Shown piece after piece: positions 7,668 to 14,650 of a stretch of 22,709 nt of DNA. The DNA is taken from NCBI GenBank assembly GCA_963714645.1, contig CAVQQX010000078.1:1-22709 (forward strand). The letters run 5' to 3'. The DNA comes from RPQJ01 sp963714645 (GTDB lineage: Bacteria; Pseudomonadota; Gammaproteobacteria; Steroidobacterales; Steroidobacteraceae). The position numbers and the translations under genes are program-made. The notes under the pieces are model-generated. The model did not search any database. It worked only from the letters and a program-made list of their open reading frames with translations, and was not told the origin of the DNA. How positions within the stretch are numbered: the stretch's first letter is position 1; each line of letters starts with the position of its first letter.

Positions 7668-9341
7668 TCAGCCTCCGACCCGTATCGCGTCCGAGCCGAG
7701 CGTCGGCGACCCCGCGGGATTGATCACGGTGTCGAGCACGATCTGCGTCTGCACTCCGGCCACGCCGTCCGCGTTCAACCGGTGCTGGCGCTGGAAGTCC
7801 TGCACCAGTCGCGTGAGTTCATCGTCGTAGACGTCGTTGGCGCCCGGTGCGTGCGGGAGGCCCTGCACGGTACGCAGGTTCTCCCGCAGCCAGCGCACGT
7901 CGGCGCCGCGCATGCCCGGCACCAGCGACTTCGCCACGGCGAGTGGCGGTCGCCACAGCAGCAGGAAGTCGCCGAACCAGTAGCGCGAGATCGCGGTGAG
8001 CGGCACGGCCCGCGCGGTGCCGCCCACGTCGATCGTCGCGGCCTCGTCGGTGAGACCCACGAGCACGACCTGGTGCGTGCCGCCGACGTCGTCGGTCAGC
8101 GTCAGGATGGCGGGGCGATTCAGCGTGCGCAGCTGCGCCCACGAGCCCTTCTGGAACAGGCACTCGAGCCCCTGCGCCGTGGCCTGGTCGCAGCCGCGTC
8201 CGCGGCTCGGCGTGTAGGCGAGGTTCCAGCGGGTGAACAGCTTGCCGAGTGCCGCCTCGGTGGTGGTGTCGTTCGCGTTCTGGGCGAGCAGGTCGTCGAG
8301 CCGCGGCATCGGGGGGCTCGACGGCGCAGCAGTGTCGCTCCTCGCGGTGTCGCCGTCACGCAGCGCAGGCTTGGCGGGCGCGGCCTCGCGGTTCGTCGGC
8401 GTCCCGGCGACGTTCGCCACGCGTGCGTCGCTCCGCGTTGCGAGCAGGGACCACGCGCCGAAACCGACCAGCAGCAGCGCCGCACCGACGGCGCCGAAGG
8501 TGGCCCAGCGCACCCAGGGCGCCGGCACCGGACGACCGTAGACCTCGGCGGCGGCCTGGCGCACGAACACGGCACCCACGCGGTGCTCCTCGCGCGTGAA
8601 GGCGCCGAGCAGCGCGCGGTCGCAGGTGACGTTGATCACGCGCGGGATGCCGCCGCTCACGCGATGGATTTCCTTGAGCGCGCCCGGCGTGAACGTCTCG
8701 GTGGTGGAACCGGCGACGCGCATGCGGTGCTTGACGTAGCCGGCGGTTTCCGCGGGCGAGAGCGGGCTCAGGTGGTAGCGACCGGTGATGCGCTGCGCCA
8801 GCTGCCGCAGCTCCGGTTGAGAGAGCAGCGTGCGGAGCTCCTCCTGCCCGATCAGGATGATCTGCAGCAGCTTCGTCGTCGCCGTCTCGAGGTTCGTGAG
8901 CAGGCGCACCTGTTCGAGCGTCTGCGCGCTCAGGTTCTGCGCCTCGTCGACGATCAGCACGACGCGCCGGCCGCGGGCGTGCGCCTCGAGCAGGTAGTGA
9001 CCGAGCAGGTCCATCAGCGCCTTGGTGCTGTCGCGCCCGGCCTCGGCCACGGGGAGGTGCAGCTCCTCGCAGATCGTCAGCAGGAACTCGGCCGGGGTCA
9101 CGCGCGGATTGAGGATCAACGCCACCTCGGCGTGGCCCGGCAGTTGCTCGAGCAGGCTGCGGATCACCGTCGTCTTGCCGGTGCCGACCTCGCCCGTGAG
9201 CTGGATGAACCCGCCCGCCTCGTTGATGCCGTACAGCAGGTGCGCGAGCGCCTCCGCGTGACGCTCGCTGAGGTAGAGATACCTCGGGTCGGGCGTGATC
9301 GCGAACGGTTTTTCGTGGAGGCCGAAAAAGCTCGTGTACAT
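7668..9341 (-). CDS. gspA: General secretion pathway protein A, AAA ATPase
   Basis: GspA (ExeA) is an inner-membrane ATPase that binds peptidoglycan and helps the secretin assemble. The 557 residues show the ordered domains of the family. First is an N-terminal FGLHEKPFAITPDPRYLYLS and an AAA domain with Walker A GEVGTGKTT at 50-58 and Walker B VVLIVDEAQ near 127-135. Then come a membrane span at about 279-301, a periplasmic cysteine-protease-like fold (about 340-460), and a C-terminal peptidoglycan-binding domain (about 471-545, GADVRWLRENL, LVQDFQRQH, DGVAG). The ATG at 9341 follows GGGGGGATC, a weak ribosome site. A similar architecture occurs in some polysaccharide or pilus-linked ATPases, but the adjacent gspB settles the call. 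Confidence 0.92.
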   Translation of the reverse strand: MYTSFFGLHEKPFAITPDPRYLYLSERHAEALAHLLYGINEAGGFIQLTGEVGTGKTTVIRSLLEQLPGHAEVALILNPRVTPAEFLLTICEELHLPVAEAGRDSTKALMDLLGHYLLEAHARGRRVVLIVDEAQNLSAQTLEQVRLLTNLETATTKLLQIILIGQEELRTLLSQPELRQLAQRITGRYHLSPLSPAETAGYVKHRMRVAGSTTETFTPGALKEIHRVSGGIPRVINVTCDRALLGAFTREEHRVGAVFVRQAAAEVYGRPVPAPWVRWATFGAVGAALLLVGFGAWSLLATRSDARVANVAGTPTNREAAPAKPALRDGDTARSDTAAPSSPPMPRLDDLLAQNANDTTTEAALGKLFTRWNLAYTPSRGRGCDQATAQGLECLFQKGSWAQLRTLNRPAILTLTDDVGGTHQVVLVGLTDEAATIDVGGTARAVPLTAISRYWFGDFLLLWRPPLAVAKSLVPGMRGADVRWLRENLRTVQGLPHAPGANDVYDDELTRLVQDFQRQHRLNADGVAGVQTQIVLDTVINPAGSPTLGSDAIRVGG

Positions 9342-9391
9342 GGGGGGATCGACCTGCCGCGGCGGGCAAGGGACTGCATGATGCCCTACCT

Positions 9392-9460
9392 CTCCCGCCC
9401 GCGGGAGCCCTCACCCCGGCCCTCTCCCGCTGCGCGGGAAAGGTCGGCCGGCAAGCCGGC
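9392..9460. repeat. Cluster of three short palindromes (REP-like)
   Basis: Three inverted repeats sit between the dinB stop and the gspA start: CTCCCGC-cc-GCGGGAG (9392-9407), TCTCCCGC-tgc-GCGGGAAA with one mismatch (9423-9441), and GCCGGC-aa-GCCGGC (9447-9460). The phrase CCCTCACCCCGGCCCTCTCCC is typical of dispersed extragenic palindromes in GC-rich gammaproteobacteria. The first two share their arms with the element at 4945-4962. They may end dinB transcription. Confidence 0.6.
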
Positions 9461-9466
9461 GGTGCC

Positions 9467-10672
9467 TCACCGCCCGGGCTTGCGGGAGAAGTCCTCCGGC
9501 AGGTCCGGCAGCGGCATCGAGCTGGCAGGTCGCACCGCGACGGCACCGAAGCGAGTGCGAATCCGGTCCACGGCCGCGTCGAGCTTCCGGTTGCGCGCCG
9601 ACTCGGGCGCGGCGAACAGGTCGGCCTGCAGGTCCGGGGCCAGGTCGCTCACGCCGACACCGAGCAGCCGCAACGCCGCACGCGGTTGCTGCTCGAGCCA
9701 CGCGTCGAGCAGCGCGTTCGCGATGTGCGCAATCACGCGCGTCTCGTGCGTGCGGGGCTCGAAGGCGCGCTGGCGCGTGTAGGTCGTGAAGTCGCCGCGG
9801 CGGATCTTCACTGTCACGCAACCGGCCCTCAGCCGGTTCGCGCGCAGCCTCGAGCACGCCTTGTCCGCCAGGCGATGGATCTCCGCGTGCAGCCGGCCGT
9901 GATCGGCGATGTCGACGTCGAAGGTCTCCTCCGCGCTGATCTGCTTCTCGTCGACGCCCGCCACCACGGGACGGTCGTCGATGCCGGCCGCGCGCTGCTG
10001 CAGCCGCTCCGTGTAGCGCCCGAAGACCGGACGCAGCCGCGATGGGTGGGCACGACGCAGGTCACCGAGCGTGCGGATCCCGAGCGCCTCGACCTTCGGC
10101 ACGGTCTTTGGACCGAGCCCGGACAGCTTGCGCAGGGGCAGCGGATCGAGCAGCTCGCGCAGGTTGTCCTCGGTCGCCACGACCAGGCCGTCCGGCTTGC
10201 GCAGGTCGGAAGCGATCTTGGCGACCAGCTTGTTCGGCGCGACGCCGACCGACGCGGACAGCCCGGTGCGCTCGCGGATGCGACGCTTGATCTCGCGCGC
10301 GATCGACTCGGGCTCGCCGCAGGCACCGACACTCGCGGTGACGTCGAGGAAGGCCTCGTCGAGCGAGAGTCCCTCCACCAGCGGCGTGAACTCGTGAAAG
10401 ACGGCGAAAATCTGTTTCGATACGTCGCTGTAGTGACCGATGCGCGGCGCCACCACGATGGCATCCGGACACCGTCGCAGAGCCTCGCACGTGGGCATCG
10501 CGGAGTGCACGCCGAAAATCCGCACCTCGTAACTGGCCGCCGCAACCACGCCGCGGCCGCCGCCACCGCCCACGATGACCGGCTTGCCGCGCAGCTCGGG
10601 CCGGTCGCGCTGTTCGACCGACGCATAGAACGCGTCCATGTCGACGTGCAGGATCGAGCGCAGCGTGGCCAT
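9467..10672 (-). CDS. dinB: DNA polymerase IV (Y family)
   Basis: Error-prone translesion polymerase of the DinB branch, 401 residues. Catalytic residues are visible: Asp11 in HVDMDAFYASVE with the steric gate at Tyr16, and Asp105-Glu106 in SLDEAFLDV. SVGVAPNKLVAKIAS and the helix-hairpin-helix LSGLGPKTVPKVEALGI follow, then the little-finger domain. The C-terminus (DLAPDLQADLFA) resembles a degenerate beta-clamp-binding tail. The open frame continues upstream to 10828, but the ATG at 10672 gives the family N-terminus. It lies 22 bases after the DUF4286-like gene and is probably co-transcribed with it. I see no LexA box in the short gap. Length and motifs are complete. Confidence 0.93.
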   Translation of the reverse strand: MATLRSILHVDMDAFYASVEQRDRPELRGKPVIVGGGGGRGVVAAASYEVRIFGVHSAMPTCEALRRCPDAIVVAPRIGHYSDVSKQIFAVFHEFTPLVEGLSLDEAFLDVTASVGACGEPESIAREIKRRIRERTGLSASVGVAPNKLVAKIASDLRKPDGLVVATEDNLRELLDPLPLRKLSGLGPKTVPKVEALGIRTLGDLRRAHPSRLRPVFGRYTERLQQRAAGIDDRPVVAGVDEKQISAEETFDVDIADHGRLHAEIHRLADKACSRLRANRLRAGCVTVKIRRGDFTTYTRQRAFEPRTHETRVIAHIANALLDAWLEQQPRAALRLLGVGVSDLAPDLQADLFAAPESARNRKLDAAVDRIRTRFGAVAVRPASSMPLPDLPEDFSRKPGR

Positions 10673-10694
10673 GCCTCGGCGGTCGCGGCGCAGC

Positions 10695-11146
10695 TCAGCG
10701 CGTGAGCGCCGTGTAGAAGAGCAGACCCACGGCCGTCGGCACCATGAAGAACACGCGGCCGATGCCGAGCAACACGTACTCGAGCAGCGTGAGCGCGCGG
10801 CCCTGCGCATAGACCCGGCGCATCGCACGGCCGAACCCCTTGGAGCCGGTCACGATGCGCCGGCAGGCATCGCGCAGCCCATGCGGGCCAGCTCCAGCTC
10901 GCGGCGCGTGATCGCGCAGGTAGCTGTCGAGTGCCGGCTGGTCGCGCAGGCGGCACCGGACGAGGCGTCGCACGCGCCCGGGGCCGGGGCTGCGTCAGCG
11001 AGGATCCCGGCGAAGAAGAAGCCCTCGAGCTGCAGCATGTCGGCGACGTGGTTGCGCAGCCAGGTGTCGAAGGGGCCCTCGATCGCGGCGTCCGCCTCGA
11101 GGTCAACTTCGTAGAGGATGGTGTCGTTGTCGTCGTTGGTCGGCAC
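10695..11146 (-). pseudogene. DUF4286-like protein with a frameshift and a membrane tail
   Basis: The first part, from ATG 11146, reads ILYEVDLEADAAIEGPFDTWL, LRNHVADMLQLEGFFFAGIL. This is the ferredoxin-like DUF4286 start of a small protein of unknown function. The expected continuation (RRLVRCRLRDQPALDSYLRDHAP) is in the next frame, so a one-base shift is needed near 10980-10990 in the run CCCCGGCCCCGGG. The second frame then continues past the domain into a basic stretch and a hydrophobic tail LLEYVLLGIGRVFFMVPTAVGL and ends at 10695. It could be a true mutation, a sequencing slip in the G/C run, or two overlapping genes (11146-10850 and 10973-10695). The membrane tail is not something I recall for the family. 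Confidence 0.55.
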
Positions 11147-11193
11147 CGTGCAAGATTAGCGCAACACCGCTGTGCCCGCCGCAGCCGATCGCC

Positions 11194-11985
11194 ATGGAAA
11201 TCAAGACCACCGATTGCAGGTTTCACGTCGAGGTGGAGGGGCCCGTCGAGGCGCCCTGGCTCGTGCTCTCGCACTCGCTCGGCTCGAACCTCGAGATGTG
11301 GTCGCCGCAGGCGACGGCATTCGGCCGCCGGTTCCGGTTGCTGCGCTACGACACCCGCGGCCACGGGAGGTCCTCCGCGCCCGGGGGACCGTACACGATC
11401 GACCAGCTGGGCGGCGACGTCCTGCGGCTGCTCGATGCAGTCGGCTCCGCGCGCGCCAGCTTCTGCGGCCTCTCGATGGGAGGTGCAACGGGCCTGTGGC
11501 TGGCGACGCATGCGGCCGGGCGCTTCGACCGGTTCGTCGTCTGCGACACCGTGCCGTGGCTCGGGCCGCCCGCGTCGATGCTCGAGCGCGCAGCGGCCGT
11601 GCGACGCGACGGCCTCGAGGCGCTGGCGGATCCGACCATGGCGCGATGGTTCACGCCCGAGTTGCGTGCCAGCGATCCGCAGACGGTCGCAAGGATCCGG
11701 GCCGCTTTCCTCGCGACCCCGCGTGAGGGCTATGCCGCGTGCTGCGAGGCGCTCGCGCACTACGACGTACGTGATCGGATCGCGTCGATCGAAAAGCCCG
11801 TTCTCGTCGTCGCGGGAACACACGATCCTTCCCCGCCAATCGCCGCCGCGAGGGAATACGCGTCACGGATTCCCGGCGCGGAGTTCGTCGAGCTGCCCGC
11901 CGCGCACCTGTCGAACCTGGGCGCAGCGGGTCAGTTCAACGCAGCCGTGGAGCGCTTCCTGGGGAAAGAGAATAGTGATCAGTGA
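11194..11985 (+). CDS. pcaD: 3-oxoadipate enol-lactonase or close alpha/beta hydrolase
   Basis: A 263-residue alpha/beta hydrolase of the PcaD type, which opens 3-oxoadipate enol-lactone in the beta-ketoadipate pathway for aromatic acids. The oxyanion loop is SHSLG (26-30), followed by YDTRGHGRS (52-60), the nucleophile Ser94 in GLSMGG, Asp211 in GTHDPSPP and His238 in AAHLSNLG. No other pca genes are near, so it could act on another ester or lactone. The ATG at 11194 is clear. The last residues, ENSDQ, are encoded by a tandem heptamer repeat that overlaps the stop codon, so the natural C-terminus has probably been replaced. It is divergent from the DUF4286-like gene and convergent with fadE. 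Confidence 0.82.
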   Translation: MEIKTTDCRFHVEVEGPVEAPWLVLSHSLGSNLEMWSPQATAFGRRFRLLRYDTRGHGRSSAPGGPYTIDQLGGDVLRLLDAVGSARASFCGLSMGGATGLWLATHAAGRFDRFVVCDTVPWLGPPASMLERAAAVRRDGLEALADPTMARWFTPELRASDPQTVARIRAAFLATPREGYAACCEALAHYDVRDRIASIEKPVLVVAGTHDPSPPIAAAREYASRIPGAEFVELPAAHLSNLGAAGQFNAAVERFLGKENSDQ

Positions 11986-11990
11986 ACAGT
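11970..11990 (+). repeat. Tandem heptamer repeat at the pcaD stop
   Basis: Three head-to-tail heptamers, GAATAGT, GATCAGT and GAACAGT. The pcaD TGA (11983-11985) straddles the border of the second and third units. Related units occur at 12034-12047 in inverted orientation and at 18517-18530. Confidence 0.75.
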
Positions 11991-12033
11991 TCGGATGCGC
12001 GGTGACACGCGATCGACGTCCGTGGCAGCTCCT

Positions 12034-12047
12034 GCTATTCACTATTC
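12034..12047 (-). repeat. Heptamer repeat just past the fadE stop, inverted
   Basis: Two heptamers, GAATAGT and GAATAGC on the minus strand, begin seven bases after the fadE stop codon, with a degenerate unit between. GAATAGTGA at 11970-11978 is exactly complementary to 12039-12047, so the pair could form a long-loop hairpin between the convergent pcaD and fadE genes. Confidence 0.65.
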
Positions 12048-12053
12048 ACTTCC

Positions 12054-14537
12054 TCAGGCGGTCTGCAGCTTGCGCTGCGTGCCCGGCGCTTCCGCCTGCA
12101 CGGCAGCCATGAGTTCCTCGGGCGCGAAGTCGTCGACGTGCACGATGTCCATCACCTTTCGGTCGTACTCGCGCAGCGTGTGTGCCTCGGTGTCCGAAAG
12201 GATGCCTTGCGTCAGCGCCTGCTCGATCTGCCCGGGCAGGTCGAGCGCGGAGATGCGGCCCGTCTTGACGCCCTCGACGCGCAGCTTCTTCTCGATGGGT
12301 TCGGCGACGACGGCGAGCTCGAGCGCCTCCTGCAGCAGTCCGAACGGGTTTCCCGGCTCGGGCGTGCGGTAGATTCCGTGGGCGAGCCGGTCGCGCGTCG
12401 CGCTCGGCATCATCAGCGGCTCGACGATCGCGCGGCCGAGGCGATCGCTCGGGGCAGAGTAGGTGCGGCCGCGCGGGAAGATCACGAGCCGCATGAATCC
12501 CGCCATCCAGCGGTTCGGGAAGTTGCGCAGGAAACCGTGCAGCTGCTCCTGCGCGTCGTAGAGCAGCGAGCGGCAGCTCCACTCCACCAGCGGGAGGTCG
12601 GCTTCGGGGCGGCCCTGGTTCTCGTAATGCTTGAGCACCATCGAGGCCATGTACAGCGCCGAGAGCACGTCGCCCAGGCGCGCCGAGAGGTGTTCCTTCT
12701 GCTTCAGGTAGCCGCCGAGCGTCAGCATCGCCATGTCGGTCGCGAACGCGAACTGGGCGCTGAACCGGTTGATGTGCTGAAAGTAGCGGCAGGTCGAGCC
12801 GCGATCGGGCGTGCTCGAGAAGCGCGCCATCGTCGCCGCCATCACGAACGAACGGGCCGCGTTCGACAGCGTGTACCCGATGTGGCCGAACAGCGCGCGG
12901 TCGAACTCGACGAGGCTGCGCCGCTTGTCCTTTTCCTTGGCCGCGTTCATCTCGCGCAGGACGAAGGGATGGCAGCGGATCGCACCCTGGCCGAGGATCA
13001 TGAGGCTGCGCGTGAGGATGTTCGCGCCTTCCACCGTGATCGCGACCGGCACGACCTGGTAGCTGCGGCCGAGATAGTTCTTCGGGCCGAGGCAGATGCC
13101 CTTGCCGCCCTGCACGTCCATCGCGTCGTTCGCGACCTGGCGTGCGAGCTCGGTGCAGTGGTACTTGAGCATGGCCGCCGGCACGGAGGGCTTCTCGCCC
13201 CCGTCGATGGCGCCCGTCGTCACCGAACGCGCCGCGTCGACGATGTAGGTCGCGCCCGCCATCCGCGTGAGCGCGGCTTCGACGCCCTCGAACTTGCCGA
13301 CGGGCTGGTTGAACTGGCGCCGGATCCGCGCATACGCGGCCGAGGCGAAGATGCCAGCCTTCGCGCCGCCCGCAGCGTTCGAGGGCAGCGAAATGCAGCG
13401 GCCGACCGAGAGCTGCTCGACCAGCATGCGCCAGCCCTGGCCCGACATCTTCGGGCCGCCGACGATGAAGTCGACCGGCACGAAGACGTCCTTGCCCGTG
13501 AGCGGACCGTTCTGGAACGGGACGTTGAGCGGGAAATGCCGGCGGCCCATCGTGAGCCCCGGCGTCCCGCGCGGGATCAGCGCACAGGTGATGCCGTAGT
13601 CGGTCTGCTGGCCGCCGAGCAGCTTGTCGGGATCGTAGAGGCGGAAGGCGAGGCCGACCACGGTCGCGATCGGCGCGAGCGTGATGTAACGCTTCGAGAA
13701 ATTGAGGCGCAGGCCGAGCACCTCGCGTCCCTCGTAGACCCCGCGACAGACGACCCCCGTGTCGGGGATCGAGGCCGCATCGGAGCCCGCGCGCGGGGCC
13801 GTGAGCGCGAAGCACGGCACGTCCTCGCCCCGCGCGAGCCGGGGCAGGTAGTGGTCCTTCTGCGCGTCGGTGCCGTAGTGCAGCAGCAGCTCCGCGGGAC
13901 CGAGGGAATTCGGCACGGCCACCGTCGACGACAGCGTGGCGCTGCGGCTCGAGAGCTTCACGAGTACACACGAGTGCGCGTACGCCGAGAACTCGAGGCC
14001 GCCGTACTTCTTCGGGATGATCATCGCGAAGAAGCCCTGGTGCTTGAGGTAGTCCCAGACCTCCGGAGGCAGGTCGGCGCGTCGATGAGTGACGTCCCAG
14101 TCGTCGACCATGCGGCACAGCTCCTCGCACGGGCCGTCGATGAACGCCTGCTCCTCGGCGGTGAGCGTCGGGGCCTTGGCCGACAGCAGCTTCTTCCAGT
14201 CCGGACGACCCGTGAACAGCTCGCCGTCCCACCAGACCGTTCCTGCCTCGAGTGCCTCGCGCTCCGTCTGCGACATCGTCGGCAGCAGGCGACGGTACGT
14301 GCGCAGGAACGGCCGCGTCACGAAGCGCAGCCGCAAGGCATCGACGTTGAGTAGTGCGAGCAACGCGAACACCAGCCAGAGCGCAACCAGCCAGGGCAGG
14401 GGCGGCCGACCGACGATCGAATACGCCAAGAGCACGGCGCCCGCGGCCGCCGTCGCGGTGAGCAGGGAAACCCGCTGGTAGGCCAGGTAGAGCGAGCCGC
14501 CGACGATCACCAGGAACCAGATCAGGAACATGGCCAT
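12054..14537 (-). CDS. fadE: Acyl-CoA dehydrogenase, FadE type
   Basis: FAD-dependent first enzyme of fatty acid beta-oxidation, membrane-anchored. It has 827 residues against 814 in E. coli. Hydrophobic segments at about 3-20, 25-43 and 47-64 precede the family signature AGTVWWDGELFTGRPDW (99-115). The acyl-CoA dehydrogenase domains then show EVWDYLKHQGFFAMIIPKKYGG, CFALTAPRAGSDAAS, the C-terminal helical domain (QFNQPVGKFEGV) and GGKGICLGPKNYLG. A long FadE-specific tail follows. The frame is open far upstream, but the ATG at 14537 follows a GAGGGG ribosome site and gives the hydrophobic N-terminus MAMFLIWFLV. Gap 14538-14650 separates it from the APC gene and holds an 18-bp palindrome. Heptamer repeats begin right after the stop. 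Confidence 0.94.
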   Translation of the reverse strand: MAMFLIWFLVIVGGSLYLAYQRVSLLTATAAAGAVLLAYSIVGRPPLPWLVALWLVFALLALLNVDALRLRFVTRPFLRTYRRLLPTMSQTEREALEAGTVWWDGELFTGRPDWKKLLSAKAPTLTAEEQAFIDGPCEELCRMVDDWDVTHRRADLPPEVWDYLKHQGFFAMIIPKKYGGLEFSAYAHSCVLVKLSSRSATLSSTVAVPNSLGPAELLLHYGTDAQKDHYLPRLARGEDVPCFALTAPRAGSDAASIPDTGVVCRGVYEGREVLGLRLNFSKRYITLAPIATVVGLAFRLYDPDKLLGGQQTDYGITCALIPRGTPGLTMGRRHFPLNVPFQNGPLTGKDVFVPVDFIVGGPKMSGQGWRMLVEQLSVGRCISLPSNAAGGAKAGIFASAAYARIRRQFNQPVGKFEGVEAALTRMAGATYIVDAARSVTTGAIDGGEKPSVPAAMLKYHCTELARQVANDAMDVQGGKGICLGPKNYLGRSYQVVPVAITVEGANILTRSLMILGQGAIRCHPFVLREMNAAKEKDKRRSLVEFDRALFGHIGYTLSNAARSFVMAATMARFSSTPDRGSTCRYFQHINRFSAQFAFATDMAMLTLGGYLKQKEHLSARLGDVLSALYMASMVLKHYENQGRPEADLPLVEWSCRSLLYDAQEQLHGFLRNFPNRWMAGFMRLVIFPRGRTYSAPSDRLGRAIVEPLMMPSATRDRLAHGIYRTPEPGNPFGLLQEALELAVVAEPIEKKLRVEGVKTGRISALDLPGQIEQALTQGILSDTEAHTLREYDRKVMDIVHVDDFAPEELMAAVQAEAPGTQRKLQTA

Positions 14538-14559
14538 CGTCGTACCCCTCGCCAGGCAG

Positions 14560-14577
14560 GCGGGGCCGCGGCCCCGC
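14560..14577. repeat. 18-bp perfect GC palindrome upstream of fadE
   Basis: GCGGGGCCGCGGCCCCGC reads the same on both strands. It lies 23 bases upstream of the fadE ATG and downstream of the APC permease stop. It may be a terminator stem for the permease gene or an operator for fadE. Its pure GC make-up suits neither especially well, and there is no T-run. Confidence 0.35.
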
Positions 14578-14650
14578 GGAACGTCCGGCCGACTATGCGC
14601 TACCTTGCTGCGCTGCCGCAATACGGTCGCGGCAAGCGGTATTCGTGCTT

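Noticed and set aside
12138..14354. Long 738-codon forward frame opposite fadE
   Set aside because: It is a GC-rich antisense shadow full of Arg, Ala and Glu with no domain. FadE on the other strand is complete.
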